Part shown: positions 1-11,728 of the stretch, piece after piece
How positions within the stretch are numbered: the stretch's first letter is position 1
Layout: each line of letters starts with the position of its first letter
Assembly: GCA_015345905.1 (NCBI GenBank)
Contig: JADDTR010000016.1
Span: 686,631-750,630, forward strand
DNA from: Aotearoamyces nothofagi
Lineage: Eukaryota > Ascomycota > Leotiomycetes > Leotiales > Tympanidaceae
DNA: 64,000 bases
Direction: 5' to 3'
Notes under the pieces: model-generated
Databases searched by the model: none
Told to the model about the DNA's origin: nothing
The model's input: only the letters and a program-made list of their open reading frames with translations
Program-made: the position numbers and the translations under genes

Positions 1-1698
1 TTCATCTTTCCGGGATTGCAAGCCCGAACTAGAAACATGCAGATGACTTGAATTACTCCTGTTGTGTAACAACCCTGTTTTCTCTCCAAGTATGCAGATT
101 CAAAATCTAGACTGACACGTATGTTGCGTGCTTTACAGTAGATTGTTGTAAGCGTGCTCATGCCGCGTGTACTTAATAAAATGAGTGAGTTGTCCGTAGT
201 GCTGTAAGGGAGTGCTGCAGTGCTGAAGATTCTTTCTACAGAGCAAGCATGTGCGGGGTGGCATCCACCGGGGGACATCGAAAGCGAGCATTAGCAACGT
301 ACCGAAGTACAAAGAATTCGTTACTCACTAGTATGCGGCTCTCTTCTTATCAGGGACCACAACTTAGAAGGCACTCACCGGATGTGTCTCCCTATCCGTA
401 GAAGTAGCCTTTGCCGCCACCGCAGACCTCGTAGGCCCCGAAGATCCCTTAGACATCGTAGACATTGTTGGGGCAGTGGAACCTACCAGTATGACGATTA
501 AAGGAGGCCAGTTTAGTAAGAAGAAGCGTGCTCCCGAATCTCGATCATATCAAGTGTTCACAGTCGCTAGGACTCGGATTCAGGCTCAAGCTACCCTACC
601 GCGGGCCGGTCCATCGTGACAAAATCGCTAGCCCAGTCCAATCTTCACCTCGATAGCGGCACGAATGTAGCAATGCAGGAGACCGCAACTGCAAGCCACC
701 CATCATGGTCTTAGCAACATAGTATTGGTTCCGGTGTAGCTGAGGCTTCTATTTGCCTATGATATCGTGTTGCGCACTGGAATTTGGACTCGGGATAACA
801 GCAGACCGGCATGTGTCGACACTGTAGTGATTGTCGAGGCGGCCAAGGTCTCTAGCAGACATCGCAGCAAGCTTCATCTAATGATGGGTACGTAGACAAG
901 AGAGCGTCGAAGTCAGAATGAAGCAAAGTACATTATGCTTCGTATTCCGTAATAGCAGAGAAACCGGCGATCATTGGCAATGCGGGCACGGCTGCCTTGA
1001 AGAAAGATAGCCGATCGAAGCCCGCATACCTTTGTTGTGAAGGATCGAACCCAAGTAGTATATTTTCACTCTCAAGACACCCTTAAGGTCACAATAGAAC
1101 GTAGTATATTCTGTGGACAATAAATCAGGCCCTGTGCTTGAGATACCCTATGAATATCTTTGGATGATCTTACATGGCCCCTGAAGTTCGAGTATTCTGG
1201 ATGCACTTCCAAATATTGAACGTTGGAATAGGCATACCACTAGATACATATATGGTACCTGTGGGGTGTCTTTGATAGTGTGAAGTTCATCGTTAGAAGT
1301 GTAACTTCTAATACATTGAAAACTATCACATCTCATTTCCAGGGATCAAGACTCATTTGTCGTCTTTTCCCTCATCACAGCGAGATATGGGAGGTAGTCT
1401 GAACGCGTGGCTTAGAGGCGGCTCGAGTCCGAAGTCCTGACTCCGCAGTACACACTGCCATTCTGGATTCAGAACAGGAACCTGCTCTTGGGTAGTTATA
1501 AGCTGCTCGCTGCATGCTGCTTCCCTTTTTTTCCTTTCAAGTTCAGATTTCCTACTCTGTCAGGGAGACATTCACCCTCGCAAACCAAATTAAACACTGT
1601 CCGACATCATTTTACTTCTCAATATTTCGACACAGCCTGCCAGAAGAATCATTGGACAAACCTTCTAACTATCAGCTGATAGTCGTCCATAGGACAAG
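1..1698. other. Gene-poor stretch, nothing recognised
   Basis: Only short open frames of about 60 codons occur on either strand, with no recognisable domain and no convincing splice pattern. Base composition is mixed. It may hold decayed sequence or the edge of a neighbouring gene, but I cannot support any feature here. Confidence 0.5.
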
Positions 1699-2160
1699 AT
1701 GAGTGGAGCCGGCGGTTATCATCATTACCGGTGCAAGTGCTACGCAACTCACGGCTGCCAAAATTTTGTTTACGTAAGTGGAACGGCTTGTTCTGACTGC
1801 ATGGTAAGTTCCTATATAATCGAGTAGTCATTATCCGATTTTGTTGGATCTGATGGTGTTGAGTGGCAGGGTAAAGGTCGCGTGCCTCTGTCTACGATAG
1901 CTTTGGCGTCGCACCTCTCAAACAGTATCAGTGAAATACAGATCGTATTTTTTGACACTGGTACACTCCAGCAAGACACTGTGGAGGTCATTGCTAGCGA
2001 AGATATTGAGGAAGTGCAAGGGTCTACAGACAGCAAAATGCTGATCCAGTCATTCCCTATTCGGAGTTGTCAGCTTTGCTCCAAAACACCGGAAGGGGGC
2101 GGAGGAATGAGATGGGACCCTATCGGCGGAGTTAGTGAAGGTCTAGATGGCATTACATGA
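1699..2160 (+). CDS. Putative small cysteine-rich protein, two exons
   Basis: I do not recognise this gene with certainty. An ATG at 1699 opens a frame with closely spaced cysteines (YRCKCY, THGC, CSDC) that runs into a canonical donor GTAAGT at 1804. A CAG acceptor at 1867-1869 restores the same frame, giving 35 + 96 = 131 residues and the join CSDCMGKGR. A second pair (SCQLC) lies near the C terminus. The Cys/His pattern suggests a small zinc-binding fold. I have an impression, which I could not check, that short fungal hypothetical proteins share a CKY...C..GR pattern. The second exon is less convincing as coding sequence. No signal peptide or membrane segment is seen. The region around it is gene-poor, so it could be a lineage-specific gene or a relic. 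Confidence 0.4.
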
Positions 2161-4787
2161 ATACAATGCTTCCGTTAATTATCGGATACAGGTTTCCGTT
2201 TGATTACGGCTTGCTACTTCGTCCTATGGGACCAATTGAAAACGAACTCGGGCCTCTGATCAGAATGAGGTGTGGTATTCTGGCTTAGCCACAGCCTGCA
2301 GCTCGGTGTGGGATCAATGATGACTCTCCCAAAGCACTTGCCACCACATAGATAACTATTTTCAACTATTTTACAGCATAATCCTGTAGTGGTCCCATTG
2401 TTGCTTAGCCTCGTTCTCCAGTCGACAGTAAAGGATTTGATGCAGCTGTCTATCACGATTAGAGGGCACAATCTTTAGAGGCCCACAAACTGGGCAAGCA
2501 GGATCGACCAAGCAAATCATTAGAAGGATAGACTCCGGTGGCAAGGGCCGACCCGTCTATTATGACTGGTAGTCGTATGGCTGATGACCGATAGTGTATG
2601 ATCCATCCCAGACGCTATTCTCTTGGCAAATTTAACCACAGTAGGAAGGCTGCCTTCTTCTGTCTGTCAGTTTCTTGCATCAGCAAGTAGTGCTTTCCTC
2701 TCTCGGACCATTTTCAGCTCTTTGCAGGAATCTCCGAGGCAAAGAGAATATGATTGGTGACTACGAGGAGATGTGCATAAGTAGAAAGTCGGACTGGACT
2801 TACCAAACTCGACAAAATCGTGCCCGCAGCTGCCTGCCGACACTGCAGCTAATGGATGCTTGCTGCATCATACCCCATGGTTTGAAGCTGATAACCACGG
2901 CGTGATTGAAGAGCCATCAACGATATCTCATGGCCGGTGGTGTGAGTGGCAGCTTTGCGATCCTACCCTGATAACACCGGATGTAGGTGAACCGTACGTT
3001 AAGTGGTCGTAAATAAATAAGAGTCGTCCACCAGAGCACGCAGGCGGTCAAATTTTGAGGGAGACCTTTGACTGTACGTGAATTCATTCAGAGAGCCTGC
3101 AATAGAGCGGCACGACAGGCTCCAGCTCACGTATAGCGTATAGATCCGTGGTTGATGGGAAATAGAGTCAGCGTCTGCAGTAGATCTCAATGGTACGCCT
3201 GCAGTTCATTTTACCCCAAGTCTGCAGACCATACCAATGTATGTCTATGGGTACCACTCGGCTACTCCCGCTCGTCGCCCGGTCTGCAAGTGTTGCTCGA
3301 AAATCAGGTACGTGGAATCTTGGAAGTACGGTTGCAACATGGCAATGCCCGTGAGAAGTGACGCGACAGTGTCTGACGAAAAGGGGAAAGTGACGTACAA
3401 TATTTCATGCTTTTAGTGCTGGTTCTCATCTCGTCGAAGTACGAGTGTACTGATCAATAAGGCAGCGGCGGGATATAGCAAACAGCAAATCGTTCCATGG
3501 CAGGGCTCCTGTATGATGCTCTCAATGTGCTCAGGTCCGAGCAATGGCCAGGGCTGTATGGAATCGATCAGTGGGGCGAGCAAACATTCGCCAGCATAAG
3601 AGGCTCAGAATTGGGCATTGAACATCCCAACATCCCATCCCTCAACCGATATTGATGAGTTGTGCAAGAACTTGGAAGTATTGGTCAGGGAGTAGCGACA
3701 GCAGACCGTGTCGTAATGGTTGTGTGGGTGGCTGGAGTTGCTGTTGGTCGTTATTAGAAACCCACAGTTGACGGAGCTCAAAATTCCATCAAAGATGTCG
3801 ATTTCCCTGGGCAGCTGTGGTTGACAGCTGTACATCCAGTAAGTAGAAGCGAGTCCAGAGAGAACCGTGAATTACGCGAGCCTTCCTTCTCAGCAATGCT
3901 GTCACGGGGTTCAACTGAACCGCGTGCAACAGAGAGGTTTTAAGAGGATATGTATTTCTATATAGATAATCCAAATACTCTGCATATAATATGCATATAA
4001 GACAATATAAGCATTGGCCTCATTCGAAGTTCTACATTGTAGCTAGCCTAAAGCCTTTACTCCTAAGTCTAATGTGATTAATACTCTTGATTTATCTGAC
4101 CACTCTATACACCGTGCACTATCTATCTAATGTAAAATTAAAGGATTAGTACCTTTTCAGGAGGTGAGAGAATTTACAATTTCACTTTCAGGCACTCATG
4201 TAGATACAAGTCATATATGAGACCAGACTCTCAAACCCTTTCGCCTGATGACCCAACCCAATCTAGGTTTGATTCATCATTTTAGACAATTTCTTACTTT
4301 TTAACATGTTATAATTCTTCGAGAACAGTGTATTAAAATTGTTATACCGGTATCAACGTCTTAGGGGTCATTTATCATGATATTGATGTATAATATATTT
4401 AGATAGTCTAGAGTTAGAAAGACGATCCGTAATTTCATTAACTAATAGTTATATAAAATTTAAATATAACGTTACTTAAAATCATCGACTTAATGCTACG
4501 TAACATTTTTAATATATAGATAGAACTAAGAAACTCCCAATTAGAAATCAGTACAGCCCAAACGTTGAAATTGTCCAATACACCATTTGCTGCACTACCA
4601 AGATAAGTTGATTCTCCGTTTTGCTGAATGCTACTTTGGCATTTTGTTACAGAGGCGAGGCTGAAGCCTCATATATCCATCCCGCTTCGCTAAAATTGTC
4701 GTGTTGCGCAGCGCGACTTTCAGCGCGACCCCTCATCAACGCGTAATCAACCTCATCACCAGATTCCTCCTTTACACTACCACTACC
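2161..4787. other. Intergenic, AT-rich toward the right end
   Basis: No supported gene. From about 3960 to 4640 the sequence becomes strongly AT-rich with many TA steps, as is common in fungal islands altered by repeat-induced point mutation. The short open frames from 2214 to 3974 lack recognisable domains. The last roughly 150 bases form the promoter of the DAD3-like gene. Confidence 0.5.
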
Positions 4788-5179
4788 ATGACAACCGATA
4801 TCTCAGAGCCTACAACTACCGGTGCGTTGAACGCCTCACAATTGGCAGCCGAAGACCTCTCTCCGCTCGAGCAGGATGTATTAGAAGAGTATGAGCGTCT
4901 TGCAGATAATATGAAGAAGGTATGTTGCAGGGAAGCGGCGTACCCTAGACTTGCATCTACATTAAAGGTTTAATGAGTGATATTGTCTAACTGGCACTCT
5001 TATAGCTTGCAGGACTCCTCGATACGATGGCCGGCTCACCTACGGCAGACATTCTAGACGGTTTGAGGCAATTGGAACGGAAGACGAGTTTAGTCTTTAC
5101 GTTGCTAAAGGCGAGCGTGTATAGCATTGTGTTGCAGCAAGAAATATATTCCGGGGACCAGACGGGTGGGCAGGAGTGA
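4788..5179 (+). CDS. dad3: DASH complex subunit Dad3
   Basis: Predicted kinetochore protein of the DASH/Dam1 ring, which couples chromosomes to spindle microtubules in fungi. Exon 1 is 4788-4919 and exon 2 is 5006-5179, with an intron of 86 nt (donor GTATGT, acceptor TATAG), giving 101 residues. The family signature is clear: LSPLEQDVLEEYERLADN in exon 1, then AGSPTADILDGLRQLERKT and SLVFTLLKASVYSIVLQQ in exon 2, which form the predicted helical core. The start at 4788 is the ATG that leaves a short acidic, Thr-rich N terminus as in homologues. The length suits the family, which is about 90-120 residues. The gene converges on the uS5m gene, whose stop lies 240 bases downstream. Confidence 0.9.
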
Positions 5180-5419
5180 TAGCTGGTTGCTTGAAAGATG
5201 ATTGAGTTATGTTTCTTGGGTGTCACTGCATGGCGTTGGAGTTGGAAGCGGGAGATACCTATCACGGCTATGCTTGTCGAATTAAAAGTGGAGGACGAAG
5301 CACATAATGAAGAGATGTATGGCAAAAGATTCGCTATGCTAATGCTACACTCTACGCCCATGTATGCAACCCCCCCATACATACTAGTACAATAAGTACA
5401 CGTACACAGTTACATATCC

Positions 5420-6781
5420 TCAGGCAATGTTTGTATGTTGCCGTGAACTCTCTCTTGGTACATCCCGATCATTCGGTGTATGCTGATCACCTCCATAATA
5501 TACCTTTCGTACATCCACGAGCTTCTTTCCTCTTCCGCGTGCAATTTCGTCAGGTATTCGCTGGCTCAGCAAGGCTTGGAAGGTTGCTTTGATGGTATTC
5601 ATTTTATTGCGAGACCGAGGTACTCGTGCTGCTAGATCGTCAATGCCCGCGCACCGTGCCATCTCAAAGATGTTGTGTTGACAACGGAGGCCGAATCCTA
5701 GTCATATTAGTCTCTTATGCTTGAAGTGGAACCTGACGAACTTACCCGGCGGTCTCGCCATCAACCTAACCTCTGCAGCTGACACCTTTCCATCTACTTC
5801 ACCAAAGATTGTCCTCTCTTCATATCGAGGAATTGGCTGCATGTTGCGAATTGCGGCTTGCCTCGCCTTGTCCATAGCTTCATCCGGCTCGGTGGCCTTC
5901 CCTTCTCCAATTCCCAGTCGGCCATTTCCATTACCTGCCACAGCCAGAATGTACATGCTCTGAATCTTGCCTAGACGTGTCTGATTGACAACTCTATGCC
6001 TCACTAATATCTTGACTCTGGCATCGAGAATTTCGTCCAAACTCATTCCAGTCTGCTTTTGCAATCGTGTGTATTTACCATCTGGATCCCTCTCTTCCGC
6101 ATCTTTGGCCTTCTTGAATTGTCCAATCAGTTCAGGAATCTTTGGTAATGCTGGTGCAATGACCGTTGAGCCACGTTTTCCTCCACCAGTCATGGACGTG
6201 GATTCCTCGATGAGCTTATGTAAATCCAACCGAGATGGCTTGAAACCCTCGTCAGGATCTGCATCGGCTCCAGCTGGTTTGTTTGTCTTATAGCTCCAGT
6301 ATTCCTCCCCTATCCACTTGTTGACCTCATCAAACCTCTCCTCCTCATCTAGCCACCGTGCATTGACCGGGACGGTACTCAGTTCCTTCACTCTCTTGTC
6401 AATTACCGGCCGAATTTGACTCAGGTCGTCAAGGTATGGCAGTCGATAAGGGTCTGATCGCACAACACCTTGATTCTTGATATCCTCAAGATCAATTGCT
6501 TCCTCCGCTGCTTCGATCACCCGTAGTTGCTCAGGGGTGTATTTCGCCTCTAACTTTGCTCTATCTGCGGGGCTGTACGATTTAAACAATTCATTTGTAG
6601 GATGATTTCTTGATGAGTTTGAGACTAAACCCATCTCCGAGGCTTTGATACTCGCGAACCGTGGTCGTCGTCGCTGGGGAAGTGTTTGAGAAACATGGAA
6701 GTTTCGGCATTGTGTTTGCGGCCTAGATTTTGTTATTGACGACGCAGAGAATATGCATCGTGCTGGCCGTGATACACTCAT
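5420..6781 (-). CDS. MRPS5: Mitochondrial small-subunit ribosomal protein uS5m
   Basis: Component of the mitochondrial 37S ribosomal subunit. Exon 1 is 6781-5746 and exon 2 is 5697-5420; the 48-nt intron (GTAAG..TAG) splits a Gly codon in PPG|FGLRC, giving 437 residues. The N terminus is rich in Arg, Ser and Gln without acids and includes RNFHVSQ, a likely mitochondrial presequence. The double-stranded-RNA-binding-like S5 N domain appears in the second half ([15 protein letters not shown], then [14 protein letters not shown]). The S5 C domain spans the intron ([17 protein letters not shown], ending in KVYYGG). The long stretch between presequence and S5 domain is usual for fungal mitochondrial S5. 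It is divergent from the TRM2 gene with 126 bases between the two start codons, so the two probably share a promoter. Confidence 0.93.
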
Positions 6782-6907
6782 AGCTAAGTATGAGAGCGAA
6801 TGCTGCCGTTGTTTTCTGTACGCTCTTTTCTGCGGTCGTAGTAGTGCTTTTGCTGTGAATCGCCGTACATTTGGTTGGCCAGCGGAGACTAAGTTTCTCC
6901 GGCTCCG

Positions 6908-8710
6908 ATGCTGACCTCGAATTATTTTAGAAAAATAAGGCTGAGAGTAGTCGAGCGCATGAGATTATTCTTGATGTTCAGATTCTCGCAACACCTTATT
7001 AAACCCGTCAACACTTCTGCTAAGCTGTTGCGATCTCGAACAATCTTTACAATGACTGAACTACAACCGTTTTCAGACCAACACAATCGCCGAAAGCGAG
7101 AAGGTCAAGGTGGACGAGGCTCCAAAAGACAGAGGATCCAGAAGGCAAAGCCTATTAAGGAAGGCTCCAATGAGGAGGTACTCTTAGCAGATGTAAGAGC
7201 TCTATTTGCTGCACAAAGGCTGGCGGAAACTACAATTCGAGAGGAAGCCAACCCAGAGGGAGATGCCGCAGAAGTCCAAGAAGACCTACCTGTGCCATTT
7301 ACAGAAGTGGATGTGAAGGTCGTCGAAATCTCTTCTACTGGTGACGGCCTTGCGATCTCATCATCCTCAAACCAAATATACGTCGTGCCATTCACTGCGC
7401 CAGGGGACACTGCTAGGGTCAAAGTAATTAAACACTTCACTAAGGACCATTACTCCCTCGCGGATTACCTCAGTATTGTCGAACCTTCACCTCTTCGTGA
7501 TGATAACAGAATTAGCTGCCAATATTTTTCCAAATGTTCAGGCTGCCAATTCCAGATGCTTGATTATGCTACCCAGCTGAAGCATAAGAAGAGCATCGTG
7601 GAGAAAGCGTACGCGAACTTCTCGCAATTACCTACCGAACTAGTCCCACCGATCGAAGATACGATTGGAAGCCCATTGCAGTATGGGTATCGCACGAAAC
7701 TCACGCCGCACTTCGATGGCCCTCCCGGGTATCGAAATCGAACGGATAAAAAGAACGGGATCAAGAAGGTGTTTGGAGAGGTACCAAACATAGGCTTCAT
7801 GCAGAAAGGCCAGAGAAGGACATTGGATATAGAGGACTGCCCAATCGGCACAGATGCTGTGCGTATGGGTATGAAGCGGGAGAGACTCCGAGTGGCAGCA
7901 GAGCTTGAAAAGTATCAGCGCGGAGCGACAATCCTACTACGAGAAAGCACTGAGAGAATACCTAAGACCGAATCCGACGACATAGTTGAAGAGGAGGTAC
8001 TTTTAAACACGATCAAGACGACCACTGATAAGTATCTCGACCTCAAGACTTGCATAACGGATAACAACGCCACCTCTACTGAGTACATCGACTCTTTTAC
8101 CTTTACCAACCCCGCCGGGTCATTTTTTCAAAACAACAACTCCATTCTCCCAATATTCACCCAATATATCCGCGATAACATCTTACCTCCAATCTCTCCC
8201 GATGTTACACAGGAAACGCTACCTGTTAAATACCTTATTGATGCGTATTCCGGCTCTGGCCTTTTCACTATCACTCTTTCCTCTCTCTTTACCTCTTCCA
8301 CGGGCATCGACATCTCTAGTGCATCTATTGAATACGCACGCAAGAATGCCATGCTAAACAACATCCCCTTATCTCGAGCCTCATTCATCGCAGCAGATGC
8401 ACCTGAGCTATTCAAATCCGTAACCTACCCGGCAGATGAGACAGTCGTGGTTATTGACCCCCCGAGGAAAGGCTGTGACGAGAGTTTCTTGAACCAGTTA
8501 CTCAAATTCGCACCAAAGAGGGTTTTGTATGTCAGCTGCAATGTACACACACAGGCGAGGGATGTGGGTGTTCTTGTGCGTGGGAAGGATGGTGTCTCAT
8601 ACAAGATTCAAAGTCTTAGGGGCTTCGATTTCTTTCCACAGACGGGACATGTTGAGGGCGTTGCTGTTTTAAGTAGAGTGAACGAAGCCTGTACTGTTGA
8701 GGTTATTTGA
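6908..8710 (+). CDS. TRM2: tRNA (uracil-5-)-methyltransferase Trm2
   Basis: Intronless gene for a 600-residue SAM-dependent methyltransferase that makes 5-methyluridine, T54 of tRNA in yeast Trm2. A TRAM-like domain lies at about residues 132-192. Iron-sulfur-type cysteines follow at C204, C210 and C213 (CQYFSKCSGC). The SAM motif DAYSGSGLFT is at 445-454, DPPRKG at 517-522, and the catalytic cysteine in YVSCNV at C544. The C terminus (FFPQTGHVEGVAVL) is typical of the RumA/TrmA/Trm2 family. Residues 1-48 are Arg-rich with only one acidic residue, and an alternative ATG lies at codon 49 (7052). The first start would give a presequence-like N terminus and the second a protein starting MTELQPF. 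Yeast Trm2 also has nuclease activity, but nothing here tests that. Confidence 0.93.
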   Translation: MLTSNYFRKIRLRVVERMRLFLMFRFSQHLIKPVNTSAKLLRSRTIFTMTELQPFSDQHNRRKREGQGGRGSKRQRIQKAKPIKEGSNEEVLLADVRALFAAQRLAETTIREEANPEGDAAEVQEDLPVPFTEVDVKVVEISSTGDGLAISSSSNQIYVVPFTAPGDTARVKVIKHFTKDHYSLADYLSIVEPSPLRDDNRISCQYFSKCSGCQFQMLDYATQLKHKKSIVEKAYANFSQLPTELVPPIEDTIGSPLQYGYRTKLTPHFDGPPGYRNRTDKKNGIKKVFGEVPNIGFMQKGQRRTLDIEDCPIGTDAVRMGMKRERLRVAAELEKYQRGATILLRESTERIPKTESDDIVEEEVLLNTIKTTTDKYLDLKTCITDNNATSTEYIDSFTFTNPAGSFFQNNNSILPIFTQYIRDNILPPISPDVTQETLPVKYLIDAYSGSGLFTITLSSLFTSSTGIDISSASIEYARKNAMLNNIPLSRASFIAADAPELFKSVTYPADETVVVIDPPRKGCDESFLNQLLKFAPKRVLYVSCNVHTQARDVGVLVRGKDGVSYKIQSLRGFDFFPQTGHVEGVAVLSRVNEACTVEVI

Positions 8711-8878
8711 AGCATAATCAAGTCAGGTAGCTCTAGCTGTAGCTAAATATACCCACGTAATATAGTAGGAGAGAAAATCACACACTTTTTGTTACTGAAT
8801 AAACCAAAGGCTCTTACTCAATTGTAGTATGCTTGCAATATTTAATGGTAGAAAATTCGTTGATTATCGAGGTTATCT
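8711..8878. other. 3' spacer between convergent TRM2 and SHE4 genes
   Basis: AT-rich convergent 3' region of 168 bases. No gene is visible. It probably carries both polyadenylation regions. Confidence 0.6.
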
Positions 8879-11102
8879 TCATGCAGCCTTTGACGCCTGA
8901 TTATCACTTCCCATAATTAATTTCAAAGCCTCCACCGTAAGTTCCAAGACCTCTTTACTCCCACTTTTCTTCAAGCACTCCTTCAACACGTCCACACCTC
9001 CTTCATCCTTGATCTTTTTTGACCCTCTTTCACCAATCTCGCCTGGTGCACTTACTATATTTAGAATACAGACTATGCCTCTGTGTCTTAGCTCCTCCTC
9101 GTCCTCTTTACATAAATCTAGCAAAATCGTAATACCACGTTCTCTATTTAGGATTGCTTTCACAGCCGCATCCCACTCAGTCAAGGATGCTAGAGCGCCT
9201 CCTGCTGCTCTTCGTGTCGCAAAGTCCTCCGAATCCGCCAGGGCAGTAAGGATGTGCAGCCTCTGATTTGCCTGCTTGCCTTCATCGGAGAATTTCGCTA
9301 CTCCTTCAGGACTCTGCACTAGATTACAGATAAGCTCTACCGTTGACCGCGTAATGGTTGTGTTATTTGATAAGATGAGGTCTTCAATTGCAGGCCAAGC
9401 ATTTCGAATAATAGGGTCTCGGGCCGAGTCATCAGTAGATGCGAGATTGGTGAGTGCAAGAAGTGACTCAAATGTTGGGAGGAGGTCGCGATGCTCAGTG
9501 GTGGGATCATCAGTGAGAATTGAGATGAGTGGTCGGATCGCAGATATCAGTGGAAGCGGATTAGAACCGCCAAACACGTGGACTGGATTCGTGGAGATGA
9601 GTATACGAGCTAAAGCATGTGCTGCGAGGCGACGACCTTTGGTATCGGTCTCAGGAAAGGTGGAATATGCGTGCAGGAGCAGTTTGACGCCTCCTTGTTG
9701 CGCTATCTGGCCCCGGATTTTGGGAGACTTGGCAAGAGAAAATACGATGGAGACGACGAGATTAAGGGATGCTGGAGAGCCATGTTGGCTGTGCGTGACA
9801 AGAACTGGAATTATACCAGCGTCAAACACTGCATTGCACCTCTTTGCAACATGCTCATCATCGTTCAGAAGATCAGGCTCGGCAGAAAGTTTCGATGCAT
9901 TTGCGTATGCTTTCAATTGTGTCATTCGTTTCTGTTCCTCGGACAAAGTTGGTAGATAGCTGGTAAGGTTTACGAGGATAGACAAACCACCATAAGTTGT
10001 TGGTGACTTTGCAGGGCTCGTCCTTAATGTTTTTACCAGATTCCCGAGAAATACATTATCCGATGCTAGCTTTTCTCTTACTTTGGACTGAAGAGATGCG
10101 TATGCTAGTCCTTCGATGGAGCTCTGGTGACTTGTTTCATCTGAACTTGTGAGCATCGCCGTAAAGCGATCTGACAAGTCTTCGATGCTGGTAGAAAGTG
10201 GTGTTATTTTTTCTTCTGAAGGGGGATTTGACGAGACAGGTACAGCCTTTAAGTCTATGTCAGCCAAATTATCAGACGATGCCCAAATGCGAACCAAGAA
10301 CAAACTCTCAATACGGGAGAAGTGATATGCCTACCTGGAGTTTTGCTAGGACAACAGCTGCCAAATTGATAACAGCCTCTGAATGGATACGTTGCTGTAA
10401 TGTTCCATATTCTGCAACCAGATCTCGTTCATGATTCTCCAGTTCAACATCACGATGAGGTTGATCAGCAACTATCTCTTCTAGCCACTCCCTGCAGTGT
10501 TTGTGAATCGCTTCACGACAAGCTGAATGCATACAAGCTACATTGAGCATTTCTAGGCATGCCCGCTCAACCTTCTTGCTCTTCCACTTCCTTTTCATCA
10601 ACGGTCCTAGACTTTGGACGAATCCTTCACTGAGGAATAGCTCAGCAGATGTAGACGGGACGATAGGGAATATAGACGCTGCAACCGAGAATGCAACTAT
10701 GAAGTCATCATACGTCCCTTTACTGACTCGAGCGTGGAAGAAATCCGTGAGATATCGAGTCCCTGTCTCGCCGGAGGCCCTCAAATATGCGGAGACAGTG
10801 AGTGTGGCATGACCTCGAGCAGAGGATGCTTGTCTCATATCTAGGAAGCCCATGATAGTTTCAAAGCCATCCGTATCAATGTACTCCCAAGCAGCCTTAC
10901 TTCCACCCTCTGCTGAGCCACTGGTTGTTGGCTCATCACTTAGCAATTTGGTAAGGGTGTCGAGCGAGCGGCATTCAGCCTCGTCCTCTTCCCCACCTTC
11001 CATCAGCCGCGCGACCACCAGTAACATGCGGTCTTCAAGTGGGACATCGTCCGCAAACTTGATCTGTCCATCGCTCATGTCTTGTATCTTTCTCGAAGAC
11101 AT
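8879..11102 (-). CDS. SHE4: UNC-45/Cro1/She4 family myosin co-chaperone
   Basis: Predicted armadillo-repeat protein of the UNC-45/CRO1/She4 family, which binds and folds myosin motor domains and supports actin-dependent transport, endocytosis and septation in fungi. Exon 1 is 11102-10335 and exon 2 is 10246-8879. The 88-nt intron starts GTAGGC and ends CTTAAAG with a CTGAC branch site 13 bases before it, giving 711 residues. Exon 1 carries the conserved central domain (FLSEGFVQSLGPLMKRKWKS, ACLEMLNVACMHSACREAI). Exon 2 is a run of ARM-like helices (GGVKLLLHAY, AAHALARILI, RRAAGGALASLTEWD). As in other fungal members, no N-terminal TPR domain is seen. The start at 11102 (MSSRKIQDM) is preferred; an ATG eight codons on (11078) is possible. 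It is divergent from TFB4. Confidence 0.87.
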
Positions 11103-11216
11103 GCTATCTTCATTTTGCCATGTACGTGTACAAGGATGAAAGGGTTGGATGCTGTGGTGACATGAAGCGGCAGAGAAATCACATGAGGCGTTAAGAATGG
11201 ACCGAGGCGGTTTGGA

Positions 11217-11470
11217 GAATTGACGGCACACCTCTGAACACTAAATAACACATAGGTTTCAATTGTACACTGGAACCTCAAAAATTGACCAAAACATCTG
11301 AAATTCTCGGGCCTTATTTAGAAGAAGCCTATCTATTATATTGCCCGTTTTGGCCTGTTCAATTTGATTTTCTGTAGTTTTATAAAGGTGGCGGTAATTG
11401 GAGTGTATTCTTGGTTCGCTTGCTAGGTACGCCATCACGTGGCTGTCAATCCTACAAACCGCGGCACCGT
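11217..11470 (-). repeat. Dispersed relic repeat, copy A
   Basis: This segment in the SHE4/TFB4 shared promoter is similar to 25491-25727, by eye about 70 percent over roughly 200 bases. Shared blocks include TTTCAATTGTA, TCTGAAATTCT and TTTTATAAAGGTGG. Both copies read on the minus strand as a related peptide with LASEP, LYK, QAK, KA.EFQ and a terminal VYN before a stop in the same place. This points to a decayed coding repeat rather than shared regulatory DNA. The family is not recognised. No terminal repeats or target duplications could be seen. Confidence 0.6.
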
Positions 11471-11728
11471 CTCTCGGACAGGGGTCATCAATAATTCGCG
11501 AAGTTCTTCGAGGCGATCGAGGCTGACGACAAATATATGCGACGACGACGATATCGAGGCCCTTCAACTTCTTCGATGATGTTGTATGACCCCATTGACC
11601 TGTTTGGCAGATTAGACGTTGCTCGTGCACGTCGCACGCCCATCAGCTGCTGCAATCCAACTCTTCAGCGTACCTGAGCTCCTAGGAAACCCCGCTACTC
11701 ATATTGGATCAGCTTCAGCAACTTCAAG

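Noticed and set aside
1040-1060. Possible tRNA T-arm (GGATCGAACCC)
   Set aside because: No matching acceptor, D or anticodon arms could be placed around it.
9276-9959. 227-codon plus-strand open frame
   Set aside because: Shadow of the She4 coding exon on the opposite strand.
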